This document shows positions 9,117 through 16,566 of a stretch of DNA of 38,576 bases, piece after piece (within the stretch, counting starts at the first letter, position 1; each line of letters opens with the position of its first letter). The translations under genes and the position numbers were made by a program. The notes beneath the pieces were generated by a model. It ran no database searches and had not been told where the DNA came from. It saw only the letters and a program-made list of their open reading frames with translations. The DNA is from Comamonadaceae bacterium (GTDB taxonomy: Bacteria > Pseudomonadota > Gammaproteobacteria > Burkholderiales > Burkholderiaceae_C): NCBI GenBank assembly GCA_947442105.1, contig CANEVH010000037.1, positions 1-38,576 of the forward strand, read 5' to 3'.

Positions 9117-9350
9117 CGGAAGAAGCAGACCGCCCCTTGATGCTTAAAGTGCCTCTCGGGTAAGCAATATCCGCACGTTGGGTGAATATTGGCTTTGGGC
9201 CTGGTAGGCAAATGATCGCTCCTGGAAGTTCCCATTGAATCGCACCATCACTGTCACGCCAGTGCAAGATAGCCGTCAACAGTAAACAACTCACGCCTGC
9301 GGTGCTTGATAACGCGGGGAGTTTCTGCGAGGGGTTGGGCCTCAGCTCGC
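9117..9350. other. Intergenic stretch without a supported gene
   Basis: The tail-to-tail region between the plus-strand zinc-ribbon gene and the minus-strand HIT gene. A short minus-strand frame (about 9294 downwards) exists, but it overlaps the 3' end of the zinc-ribbon gene and shows no recognisable motif. Confidence 0.5.
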
Positions 9351-9800
9351 TTACTTGGCAATGACATGAAAGTGAAAGTAGGTGACGTGCTGGAGTTCAG
9401 GCCCATTGGTGACGAAGCGGTAGTTCCGAACCCCAGCTTTGGCCACCTGCTCGCGAGCCAAGGCAAGACAACCCACAAGGAACGGAATGTCCTCAGTTGT
9501 GAGTTCGAGTACGTTGCGAACATCTCGCTTAGGAAGGAAGACGAGATGAAAACGACCTTCGGGCTTGGGATGCCGCACCGCAACGCACTCTTTGGACTGT
9601 GCCTCATAGAACGGCAGCAGCGTTGGCGCATGCTGTATGCCCACGGAGCCCAGAAGACCGGCGAGATCCTTTAACTGGAGACAGTCTTCACCGCAACTCT
9701 GGACGGCAAAAAAGGAGCGTTCGATTGACCTCGAAAAGAGGAAGCCTCCGATGAGAACGCCCAACAGCAAAGTAAGGATGTACGGCGCAACTCTTCGCAT
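9351..9800 (-). CDS. Membrane-anchored HIT (histidine triad) family protein
   Basis: This 149-aa protein has an N-terminal hydrophobic anchor (residues ~7-22) and a HIT-like domain covering about residues 60-149. HLVFLPKRDV and the terminal YFHFHVIAK are recognisable. HIT proteins are nucleotide hydrolases or transferases using the HxHxHxx motif. Here the first histidine is Tyr141, while His143 and His145 are kept. Two cysteine pairs near the anchor (SCGEDC) suggest an extracytoplasmic domain. Upstream of the ATG lies the IS110 remnant, so its promoter may have been altered. Confidence 0.7.
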   Translation of the reverse strand: MRRVAPYILTLLLGVLIGGFLFSRSIERSFFAVQSCGEDCLQLKDLAGLLGSVGIQHAPTLLPFYEAQSKECVAVRHPKPEGRFHLVFLPKRDVRNVLELTTEDIPFLVGCLALAREQVAKAGVRNYRFVTNGPELQHVTYFHFHVIAK

Positions 9801-9821
9801 GTGGTGTGAATCTGAGGCCCA

Positions 9822-9961
9822 AGGAATGAAAGGGACTTCCCCGTCCTAAGCAAGCCGCACGCCTTCAGGGTTGCGGTTCACGGCAACAAGGCGCCACGAT
9901 GGAGAAGCAAATCTTTTGGCGCGCCGCAATTGCATTGTCATCAACTCACTTGATTTGGGAA
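9822..9961 (+). mobile_element. IS110-type left-end non-coding region (remnant, possible bridge-RNA locus)
   Basis: The ~140 bp before the transposase remnant resemble those at 36844-36971. Shared blocks include gggacttccccgtcc, caagccgc and tcagggttgcggtt, and both precede an IS110-type start. In IS110-group elements this region encodes the bridge RNA. Whether a functional RNA fold remains cannot be judged by eye. Confidence 0.5.
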
Positions 9962-10314
9962 ATGATGACCATCGTAACCGTTGAAATTGATCCCGCCAAA
10001 AATTTCTCGGCTATGCATGGCGTCGATGAAACAGGCAAGCCTGCCCTGGTGCGCCCCGAAGTGCCGCCCGCCAAGCTGCTCGAACGCATGGCCGATTTGC
10101 CACGGTGCCTAATCTGCACGGAAGCCTGCTCCGGTGCCCACCGCTGGGCCAGGGAGTTTGCCAAGTTCGGCCACCCCATGCGGCTTGTGGCGCCGAAGTT
10201 CATAGTGCCCTAACGCATGCGCGGCAAACGCGGCAAGAACGAGGCCGCACACCCGGTAGCCATCTTTGAGGCGGCGACCCGCCCCACCATGCGCTTCGTG
10301 CCAGTCCAACGCAA
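9962..10314 (+). pseudogene. IS110-family transposase, N-terminal remnant with in-frame stop
   Basis: The frame begins MMTIVTVEIDPAKNFSAMHG and continues EACSGAHRWAREFAKFGH, the N-terminal DEDD nuclease part of IS110-family transposases. In intact relatives the text runs on as APYRMxGKRGKND. Here the tyrosine codon has become TAA at 10211-10213, and RMRGKRGKNEAA follows in the same frame. Similarity ends near VPVQ (about 10314), and the C-terminal half with the serine active site is missing. The element is dead. Confidence 0.8.
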
Positions 10315-10586
10315 GCGGCTGACAGCGTTGCTCAAGCTGCGGGTGTTCAAGCAAGCCCGTGCCATGCAGAAAACGCCAGCGGTTTCATTGGCTACACCCA
10401 GAGCCCAGTGGAAGTGGCGCAGGTGTGGTGCGGCCATGGTGGTGGTGCGTCGTCGAATCTTGCCTTCAAGCAACGCGCACGCCGCAGTCACCCCGCATGC
10501 GCCACGACAAGGCGCATCGCACAGGCAGGAATCAAGATATGTTTTCAGGGGGGCCAAAGCAGCGCTTAGAACCGGGCTCGTTCAAC
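10315..10586. other. Unassigned sequence after the IS110 remnant
   Basis: This GC-rich stretch has frames open on both strands but no start with a ribosome-binding site and no motif I recognise. It may be further decayed insertion-sequence or cassette DNA. Confidence 0.4.
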
Positions 10587-10631
10587 AAACGGATCAGGTC
10601 GGGGCTGTGCGCGACCTGCGCTTACTCTTTA
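10587..10631 (-). repeat. 45-nt dispersed hairpin repeat, copy 1
   Basis: About 38 of 45 positions match 11385-11429. The central aggtcg...cgacct arms form a hairpin. The repeat overlaps the TAA stop of the AHSA1-like gene. On the minus strand GCCTAAA and GTTGAAC flank it, resembling integron attC R-boxes. Confidence 0.55.
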
Positions 10632-11078
10632 GGCCGCACTCTTGGCCTGCGCAACCACGGCCGCGAGTCGGCCAAGATTCTGCTCGTTCGCTGCGGCAAC
10701 AAACTCGGCCAACTGCTGATAGTGTTCTGCGGTATCAAAGGTTTGGCGCCACATCACCTGCGTTCCGTCGCCATGCGCTTGAAGCTCAAGGGTAAGAACA
10801 AAGTGATGCCCGTTGAGGTGTTCAATCTCGAAGAGCTGATCCTGGACGAGACGCACGAAGCGGTTTTCGGTGGGGTAGTTCGTGCCGTCTGGCCCGTGCA
10901 TCGTCAGCTTCCAACTGCCGCCAGGTACGAACTCATAGGTGTGAATCGTATTCGTGAAGCCGTCTGGCCCCCACCACTTGGCTATGCAGTTCGGATCCCG
11001 CATCGCGGCGAACAACTCAGTCGGGCTCGCTTGGAAGAACTTGGTTCTGATGTCAGATCGTGCTTCGATGAGTTCCAT
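10629..11078 (-). CDS. AHSA1/SRPBCC-family protein
   Basis: This 149-aa protein belongs to the START/Bet v1-like fold. Diagnostic features are ASPTELFAAMRDPNCIAKWW GPDGFT near the N-terminus, FVPGGSWKLTMHGPDG, and DTAEHYQQLAEF near the C-terminus. Members bind hydrophobic ligands or act as Hsp90 ATPase activator homologues; the precise role here is unknown. The start at 11078 is preceded by AGGAGAG with short spacing. The gene stands alone between IS debris and is followed immediately by the 45-nt hairpin, so it may be a mobile gene cassette. Confidence 0.85.
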   Translation of the reverse strand: MELIEARSDIRTKFFQASPTELFAAMRDPNCIAKWWGPDGFTNTIHTYEFVPGGSWKLTMHGPDGTNYPTENRFVRLVQDQLFEIEHLNGHHFVLTLELQAHGDGTQVMWRQTFDTAEHYQQLAEFVAAANEQNLGRLAAVVAQAKSAA

Positions 11079-11162
11079 GTGCTCTCCTGATGGCGGGGCG
11101 GCTCGTTTATGCGGCCTGTTAAGAAACTTCCTCAGCAGTCCTGCGAAATTGAAAGTTGGATT

Positions 11163-11296
11163 TCATGCTGAAGAGGTTTTCTGTGGTGTAAGTTGAAAGC
11201 CCAATTGTTGGGCCTGCCGAGTTAGATTTTGCACCACCCGTTGGTGATAGCGCTCTTCATATTCGTCCTGATCAGCCTTGACAAAGGTTAGTGGCT
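11163..11296 (-). pseudogene. Transposase C-terminal fragment
   Basis: The minus strand encodes FVKADQDEYEERYHQRVVQN and then LTRQAQQLGFQL up to a TGA at 11163. The pattern YEERYxxRVxxxLxRxAxxLGF is typical of the tail of several transposase families. Upstream codons contain a stop and no catalytic core is present. The IS family is not assigned. Confidence 0.5.
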
Positions 11297-11384
11297 AGTG
11301 GTTGATATTGAGCTCATTAGCCCAATTCGGTTCTCCCAAAGGGGAATTGCACCTCATCAGTTCGCGTCCATGCTGGGCGCACAT

Positions 11385-11429
11385 AAACGGGTCAGGTCGC
11401 GGCTGCGCGCGACCTATCCTTACTCGTTA
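11385..11429 (-). repeat. 45-nt dispersed hairpin repeat, copy 2
   Basis: Near-identical to copy 1 at 10587-10631. It begins three bases after the stop of the HEPN gene and folds as aggtcgcg-gctg-cgcgcgacct. On the minus strand it is bounded by ATAACG and CGTTTAT. Confidence 0.55.
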
Positions 11430-11432
11430 TAT

Positions 11433-12710
11433 TCACATCTGCGCCTCACACTGCTGCGGACTGCGCAGATCGACGCCCTTTAGCCGTTCTAGTGTATTTG
11501 GATTATGCGAGGAAAGAAAGTCGATAACCATATCAATTGATTTCATCTCATTAACTAGCTCGGATTCGCTTATTTCAACTATTCCAACTACGTGAACAAG
11601 CTTATTTCTGAATGTCTGAGCCCTGATGATTCGCTCTGTCATTTCCTTATCTAGCAGACCTTTTGCATTGCACAGGTATTGGGATTGCATCCTGATATTT
11701 TTTTTGTTTGTCTCGTGTTTGCCGTAAATATCGTTGTCGTTCGAAGTAAGTTCACAGGTGATTTTAGATAAAGCTGTCAGTTTGTTGTATTTGGAGATGA
11801 ACTCCGCTGCGCTATTGTTTGCCGTCCCACTGAAATTTTCCGCTAATTCTTCTCGTTCCGCTTCTTCTATATGAACGTCACCGATGGAGTCTAGGGCTGC
11901 TTGAATTTTTTGACAAATATCTTCACTAATTTTCACTAGTTCGTCAAACTCCTGTTTACTTATTCCCTTGCAGTGAGCAATTTTGCATCTGTAATCATAA
12001 AGCCGCTCCCACTTCGATCTAAGGTACTCAGACTCGCATTCGACACGTTTGGCGAAGTACTTCTCCCAGTTTGTAAACGGCGAGTATTGCCGTAGGTCGC
12101 CAACCTTTATAACTTCGTCGTCGGACTTTTTATTTAGAGAATCTATAAAAGGAGTGGAATCTGCTTTGGTATATTTCTTAAATAGAAAGTTAGAAAGTTG
12201 AATGAAATCGACCTCATGCAAGAAATTCGAATTTTCCTTCTTCCCCCCTGTTCGAACCGAATCTAGAACTTCCTTTGGAGTAGATGCGTCACTCCAGTCG
12301 TATCCAATGCTGATTGCCATAAACTTGGCGATCAGCTTTCGCATTAAATTCTCGGTTTTATAAATTATTGGGTAGCCCTGCTGACAGTATTCCTCTCCGA
12401 CACCATCATGCAAGACTATTATCTGTCTGCCACTTATCTTTGTGCACATTCCTCTCACCTCTTTCAGCAGGTCTTTGTATGTTTCGTGATCAGCCGAATC
12501 GGTGCTTTCCAACGTCAGATCGTAGTAAAGAGAACTATCGGTTAGTTTTCCTTGTGCTAATTGGTAGGAGAACTCTTTATCCTTGAAGCTCACTTTATCC
12601 TTTTTCCCAAAGGAAATAGATGCGTGAGCAGCGAGCAGGCTCTTGAACTTCTCAACGCTAGTGCAAAGGTCATCCTTCGAGTTGAAGGTTATCAAGTATT
12701 CACTTTTCAA
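11433..12710 (-). CDS. AT-rich gene: protein with two HEPN-type Rx4H motifs
   Basis: This 425-aa protein is rich in Lys, Ile and Asn, and its codon use is clearly more AT-rich than every neighbour, indicating recent transfer. I do not recognise the full-length family. Two segments look like HEPN active sites: YDYRCKIAHCKG (Arg241, His246) and TFRNKLVHVVG (Arg368, Asn369, His373, a classical RNxxxH). HEPN domains are frequently RNases in toxin-antitoxin, abortive-infection and CRISPR systems. Residues 1-110 form a separate N-terminal part without a motif I know. The start is TTG at 12710, with GGAG six bases upstream. No antitoxin-like partner gene is visible next to it. A 45-nt hairpin repeat follows the stop codon. 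Confidence 0.7.
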   Translation of the reverse strand: MKSEYLITFNSKDDLCTSVEKFKSLLAAHASISFGKKDKVSFKDKEFSYQLAQGKLTDSSLYYDLTLESTDSADHETYKDLLKEVRGMCTKISGRQIIVLHDGVGEEYCQQGYPIIYKTENLMRKLIAKFMAISIGYDWSDASTPKEVLDSVRTGGKKENSNFLHEVDFIQLSNFLFKKYTKADSTPFIDSLNKKSDDEVIKVGDLRQYSPFTNWEKYFAKRVECESEYLRSKWERLYDYRCKIAHCKGISKQEFDELVKISEDICQKIQAALDSIGDVHIEEAEREELAENFSGTANNSAAEFISKYNKLTALSKITCELTSNDNDIYGKHETNKKNIRMQSQYLCNAKGLLDKEMTERIIRAQTFRNKLVHVVGIVEISESELVNEMKSIDMVIDFLSSHNPNTLERLKGVDLRSPQQCEAQM

Positions 12711-13141
12711 TTGCTACTCCTGAAAAAATCCAACATAACATAGCCGAGCGCCTATCTTGGGATTCCCAAGCTAGACGACGAAGTAAGCCGGGCATGCCGA
12801 TTTGATCGAAACAGCGAAAAGTTGCGCAACGCCCTTTGTTATTTCGCTTTGGCATGCACGCAGAGGATGTTATTGCAGCATTCATGGTGTCCTCCAAACC
12901 CGTCTCCTATATTCCCCGGTCGCCCCGCTTGCTGTATCAGCTTCTGGAAGTTCTACGGTGCAAACACTATAGCTTGCGTACCGGAGAGGCATACCTGTAT
13001 TGAGTTAAATTTTTTCTTCAATGGCATGGCCGTAACGGCCAGGTGCGCCAACCGTGCGCCACAAGCGCTTCGTTTGTCTGCTGCGGGGCTGCGTTCGGGT
13101 AAACCGGGCTTGCGGGCGTATGACCGGCGCAAGTGCGCTCG
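12711..13141. other. Intergenic region without a supported gene
   Basis: It holds a perfect small inverted repeat cttgggattcccaag (about 12755-12769), a possible hairpin upstream of the HEPN gene. Otherwise only short frames without recognisable motifs are seen. Confidence 0.4.
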
Positions 13142-13250
13142 CATGGAAAGGACTCTGTCCGTTACTGCCGCAGCCCACACGCTGGCGCGCCTGCTCTACG
13201 CCCTGCGCACCCAAGGCGACGAACACACCGACCGGGGGCAGGACCGCTGG
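13142..13250 (+). pseudogene. Probable transposase C-terminal fragment
   Basis: The plus strand encodes ERTLSVTAAAHTLARLLYAL and then RTQGDEHTDRGQDRW. This is reminiscent of the region just before the YEERY tail seen at 11163-11296, so the two scraps may derive from the same transposase type. No start, core or element ends are visible. Confidence 0.35.
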
Positions 13251-13274
13251 ATGAAAACGAAACGCCCATCCAAT

Positions 13275-14396
13275 TCAGACGTGCCCCCGCTCCACGCGCA
13301 CGATGGCCGCTACCGGCCCACCCCCGGCCGGCCCCTGGTGCTCCGCGCCGCCAGACACATACAAGCTGGTGCTGCCCACCACCGAGGCCAGCACCGCGCC
13401 CACGGCGGCGCGGGCGTGGCGGGTGGCGTTGATGTCGGAGTCATTGAGCATGGTGTGGCGTGCGCCGCGCACTGCGCCGCTGGGGCTGGCCTCGGCTTTG
13501 GCCAGCAGGTTGACCAGGCGCGCACCGGCGGCCTGCCCCGAGAGTGCAAACGCGCTGTGCAACATCTGCACCACGGCCTGCGCGTCGATGGCGTCGGCCA
13601 TCACCGTGTGCGCAATTGCCAAGTCCGAGGCCGCACCGGCAAGCTCGCCCAGCACGATGACGACATTGCCTTCAAGCTCAATGCCGGCCGAGGCCGAAGC
13701 GCGGCTGGAATAGAGCGCAAAGTCGTGCAGCACCACCGCGTCGCTGAGCGCGTGTGCGCTCACCTCGCCCAGGGCCAGCGCCACACCCAGCGCCGAGGCG
13801 CCGCGCGAATAGCCCATGGAGTGGTAGGTGTCTTGGGTAACGGGCTGCACGCCACGGCGCAGCGCGTCTTGCACTTTGGCTGAGGTGAGCAAGGGGCATT
13901 TGATTTGCACAAAGTGCACGTCGGCCGGGTCGCTCAGGCCCGCGTTCGCCATGGCCGCTTGCACGGCGAGTGCCGTGGCCTCGATGTGGGCCATGCGGCC
14001 TATTTCTTCGGGGGCGAAGGCGCGGGTGTGGGCGATGCCCAAGACCAGGCGCTTGGCAGCGCCGACCTCGGGCGCCTCCTCCACCCAGCGGCGGCCAAAC
14101 ACCGTGAAGTGTGGCGACAGCACGCCCTCGGTGCCGCCAGACATGACCAGCGCCACCCGGTGGTGCACCGCCTCGGGCGCGCAGCCCAGGTAGGGGCTGA
14201 GAAAGTGGCACCAGGCGGTGCTGGCAAAGTCGCGGGTGAAGTCGTTGACGCAGCCATTGCCCTCGGTCTTGCCCATGACGGCCACGATGTCTTGCGGGCG
14301 CAACGCGCCGCTCTCCACCAGGGCGCGCACGCCGCTCAGGTCTGCCGGGCCGCTGCACGGCACGCGGTGGACATCGACGCATTGAACGCGGCTCAT
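13275..14396 (-). CDS. atzD: Cyanuric acid amidohydrolase (AtzD/TrzD-barbiturase family)
   Basis: Opens the cyanuric acid ring to 1-carboxybiuret in the cytoplasm. The 373-aa protein shows the three-fold internal repeat of the family with its three Lys-Ser dyads: Lys43/Ser86 (MGKTEGNG; MSGGTEG), Lys166/Ser231 (VQIKCPLL; YSSRASASAG) and Lys300/Ser348 (LLAKAEAS; VSGGAEHQGPAGGG). Positions correspond to those I recall for AtzD (Lys42, Ser85) shifted by one. The only other known activity in the family is barbiturase, but the company of atzH, atzE and atzG argues for cyanuric acid. It is the last gene of the unit, 13 bp after atzH. There is no local atzF; the allophanate hydrolase is 10 kb away. 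Confidence 0.92.
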   Translation of the reverse strand: MSRVQCVDVHRVPCSGPADLSGVRALVESGALRPQDIVAVMGKTEGNGCVNDFTRDFASTAWCHFLSPYLGCAPEAVHHRVALVMSGGTEGVLSPHFTVFGRRWVEEAPEVGAAKRLVLGIAHTRAFAPEEIGRMAHIEATALAVQAAMANAGLSDPADVHFVQIKCPLLTSAKVQDALRRGVQPVTQDTYHSMGYSRGASALGVALALGEVSAHALSDAVVLHDFALYSSRASASAGIELEGNVVIVLGELAGAASDLAIAHTVMADAIDAQAVVQMLHSAFALSGQAAGARLVNLLAKAEASPSGAVRGARHTMLNDSDINATRHARAAVGAVLASVVGSTSLYVSGGAEHQGPAGGGPVAAIVRVERGHV

Positions 14397-14409
14397 GGTG
14401 GACTCACTT

Positions 14410-14781
14410 TCATAACAAACTGACGTGGGCGGCGACCACGCGCCAGCCCTGGGGGGTGCGCAGCCAGGTCTGGCTTTGGCGGCCAGTGCGGGCGCTGCCT
14501 TCGCGCTGAAACTCGATGTTGGCGGTGGCGCAGTCGCGCCCGTAGGTGGTGATGACGGTGCGCAGCACCTGGCGCGCCAGGCCCTGGGGCGAGCGCCCGG
14601 CGCGAAAGGCTTGGATGGCCTCGTAGCCGTACAGGTTTTCGCCCACGCCGTAGCGCAGGGTGTGCGGGCTGTCCCAAAACAATTCGTCCAGCACCGCCAC
14701 GTCGTTGCCGACCAGCGCCGCCTCGTAGCGCGCGCACACGGCCTGCACTTCGGCCAAGACTTCGGGCAAGTTGATGTCCAT
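14410..14781 (-). CDS. atzH: AtzH-family 1,3-dicarboxyurea hydrolase (DUF3225, SnoaL-like fold)
   Basis: This 123-aa NTF2/SnoaL-like protein carries [30 protein letters not shown], and [19 protein letters not shown]. These segments define the AtzH-like family. AtzH converts 1,3-dicarboxyurea, the AtzEG product, to allophanate in the cyanuric acid pathway. The ATG at 14781 lies two bases after the atzE stop. A longer upstream extension of the frame runs through atzE and is not real. The gene order G-E-H-D makes the role secure at pathway level. Confidence 0.9.
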   Translation of the reverse strand: MDINLPEVLAEVQAVCARYEAALVGNDVAVLDELFWDSPHTLRYGVGENLYGYEAIQAFRAGRSPQGLARQVLRTVITTYGRDCATANIEFQREGSARTGRQSQTWLRTPQGWRVVAAHVSLL

Positions 14782-14783
14782 AT

Positions 14784-16247
14784 TCACCACTCCACTGCAC
14801 GGGTATGGGCCAGGCCCGAAAGTTCGAGCACGCGCGCGGCCCGAAAAGCCAGGTCTTCGCGCCAGGGCGCGGCAATCACCTGCACGCCCAGCGGCAGGCC
14901 AGCGTTTGCGTCGGGCCACACCGGCGCGGCCACCACCGGGCAGCCCATAAAGGACACCGGCTGGGTTAACAAGCCCAGCGAGGGGCGGCATGGCAGGGTG
15001 GCGCCCCGTATCTCCAGCGTCTCGGTGCCAATGGGCGGCGCGCTGACCGGGGTAGACGGTGCCAGCAAAATGTCCCAGTCGGCAAACAAGGCGTTGATGG
15101 CGTCGCGGTAGACGCGGCGAAAGCGCTGGGCCTGGGTGTACCAGGCCGCAGGTTGCGCGGCCCCGGCGATGAGGCGGTGCACGATCAGGGGCTCGTAGTC
15201 GCGCGCGTGGGTGCGCAGGGACTGAGCTGGCACGGATGGGCGTTTCGCTAGCTCGTAGTCGCGCGCGTGGGTGCGCAGGCGGTCCAGGTGCAGGCTGCCG
15301 CCCTCGCTGGCGGTCATCAAAAACGCGGCTGCCCGGCCTTGGGCCGCCAGCGGCCACTCCACCACCGCGCTGGCGCCCAGCACGCTGGCGGCCTGCTCGG
15401 CCGCCGCATAGGCGGTGGGGCTGGCGTTTTGCTCAAAATAGCCGCCCAGCAGGCCAATGCGCAAGCCCTTAACACCCAAGTCAAGGTCTTGCGCCACCGC
15501 TTGCACCGCAGTGGCGTGGCAGCCAGGGTCTTGGGCGTCGGGGCCTTGCAAGGCGTCATAGGCCAGGGCCAGGCCGTGCAGCGAGTCGGCAAACGGCCCG
15601 AGGTGGTCAATGCTGTGCACAAAAGGAAAGCTACCCCGGCGCGAAAGGCGGCCAAAGCTCGGCTTGCAGCCCCACACGCCGCACAAAGCAGCGGGCAGGC
15701 GGATGGAGCCATTGGTGTCCGAGCCCAGGCTGAGCGGCACCATGGCCGCCGCCACCGCCGCAGCGCTGCCGCCCGACGAGCCCCCTGCCACGCGCGACAG
15801 GTCGTGCGGATTGCGCGTGGGGCCGTAGTGGCTGTTTTCGGTGGTAAAGCCGTAGGCAAACTCGTCCATATTGAGCGCGCCTACTAACACGGCGCCTGCG
15901 GCCTGCATCTGGCGCACCAAAAACGCGTCCTCACTGGCCGGGCCATTGTTTTTGAGCACCAATGCGCCTGCAACGGTCACCTCGCCTTGCACGTCAAACA
16001 GGTTTTTGACCGCGTAGGGCACGCCGGCCAGTGGGGGCAAGGGCAGGCCCTGGGCGCGCAAGCGGTCTACCGCCTGCGCCTCGCGGTATGCGCGCTCTGG
16101 CCAGACGGCGGTGAAGGCGTTAACGCGGTCGTTTGTGGCGGCAATGCGCGCCAGCGTGGCGTCCAGCACCTCTGCTGCGCTGGTCTGTCCGCTGGCAATG
16201 GCCTGCGCCAGCGCGGCGGTGGAGGGAAGTTGGGTGCTGGTCATCAT
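14784..16247 (-). CDS. atzE: AtzE-family amidase, 1-carboxybiuret hydrolase catalytic subunit
   Basis: Amidase-signature enzyme of 487 aa that deaminates 1-carboxybiuret to 1,3-dicarboxyurea as a complex with AtzG. The Ser-cisSer-Lys triad is visible: Lys81 (AVKNLFDV), Ser157 ([15 protein letters not shown]) and Ser181 ([12 protein letters not shown]). Its start overlaps the atzG stop (ATGA). It is somewhat longer than the roughly 457-aa AtzE of Pseudomonas sp. ADP as I remember it. Part of the excess comes from an in-frame 20-residue duplication/insertion (DNA 15191-15279) in which RTHARDYE occurs twice. Whether the extra loop affects activity is unknown. Confidence 0.9.
   Translation of the reverse strand: MMTSTQLPSTAALAQAIASGQTSAAEVLDATLARIAATNDRVNAFTAVWPERAYREAQAVDRLRAQGLPLPPLAGVPYAVKNLFDVQGEVTVAGALVLKNNGPASEDAFLVRQMQAAGAVLVGALNMDEFAYGFTTENSHYGPTRNPHDLSRVAGGSSGGSAAAVAAAMVPLSLGSDTNGSIRLPAALCGVWGCKPSFGRLSRRGSFPFVHSIDHLGPFADSLHGLALAYDALQGPDAQDPGCHATAVQAVAQDLDLGVKGLRIGLLGGYFEQNASPTAYAAAEQAASVLGASAVVEWPLAAQGRAAAFLMTASEGGSLHLDRLRTHARDYELAKRPSVPAQSLRTHARDYEPLIVHRLIAGAAQPAAWYTQAQRFRRVYRDAINALFADWDILLAPSTPVSAPPIGTETLEIRGATLPCRPSLGLLTQPVSFMGCPVVAAPVWPDANAGLPLGVQVIAAPWREDLAFRAARVLELSGLAHTRAVEW
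15191..15279. repeat. 29-bp direct repeat flanking a 31-bp insert inside atzE
   Basis: A 29-bp sequence starting gctcgtagtcgcgcgcgtgg occurs at 15191-15219 and again at 15251-15279, exactly 60 bp apart. The 31-bp spacer (15220-15250) contains ggatgggcgtttcg, which also occurs inverted at 13258-13271. The net effect is an in-frame gain of 20 codons. Confidence 0.9.
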
Positions 16248-16459
16248 GTTGCCTGCGGTGTGGGCTGCACAAACGGTGCGGGGCGGTAAATTTCGGCCGG
16301 TTCGTCAGCAGCGCTCAGGGCCACCGCGCCCAGCACCTGGGCAATTTGCGCATTGCGCGCCAGGTGCGCGGCCACGGCGGCGTGGTCTGCGGCGTTCAGG
16401 TTCAGGCCCAGCAGGGTGCAAGCGCTGCGGGCGTAGTGGGTGAAGTCATCGTCGGTCAT
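16244..16459 (-). CDS. atzG: AtzG, small partner subunit of AtzE (DUF4089)
   Basis: This 71-aa protein is mostly helical with a proline-rich C-terminal tail (YRPAPFVQPTP). It contains YARSACTLLGLNL and VAAHLARNAQIAQVL, the pattern of the AtzG/DUF4089 family. AtzG is required for AtzE folding and activity, in a GatC/GatA-like arrangement. It is translationally coupled to atzE through an ATGA overlap. A 107-bp gap upstream holds a sigma-54-like promoter, so atzG may head its own transcript. Confidence 0.9.
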   Translation of the reverse strand: MTDDDFTHYARSACTLLGLNLNAADHAAVAAHLARNAQIAQVLGAVALSAADEPAEIYRPAPFVQPTPQAT

Positions 16460-16511
16460 GGGTCGCCTTGGGATGAAGGAGTTGGCGGGGTTGGAGACTT
16501 AGCCGCTGCCA

Positions 16512-16527
16512 CGCAAGGAATGCGCCA
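16512..16527 (-). promoter_or_regulatory. Sigma-54-like promoter upstream of atzGEHD
   Basis: The minus strand reads TGGCGCATTCCTTGCG, with the invariant GG-N10-GC and two mismatches to TGGCAC-N5-TTGCW. It lies about 55 nt upstream of the atzG start, in the only sizeable gap of this gene run. Confidence 0.45.
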
Positions 16528-16566
16528 ACCCGGCGCATGGGGCGCCGGCAAAAGGCAGCGCAGCAC

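Noticed and set aside
11198..11225. gcccaattgttgggc followed by gttagat as an integron attC end
   Set aside because: The boxes lie within codons of a transposase-like fragment, and the inverted repeat is only 15 nt, too short for attC.
13275..14396. Barbiturase instead of cyanuric acid amidohydrolase
   Set aside because: The fold does not separate the two, but atzH, atzE and atzG directly upstream specify the cyanuric acid route and no pyrimidine-catabolic genes are present.
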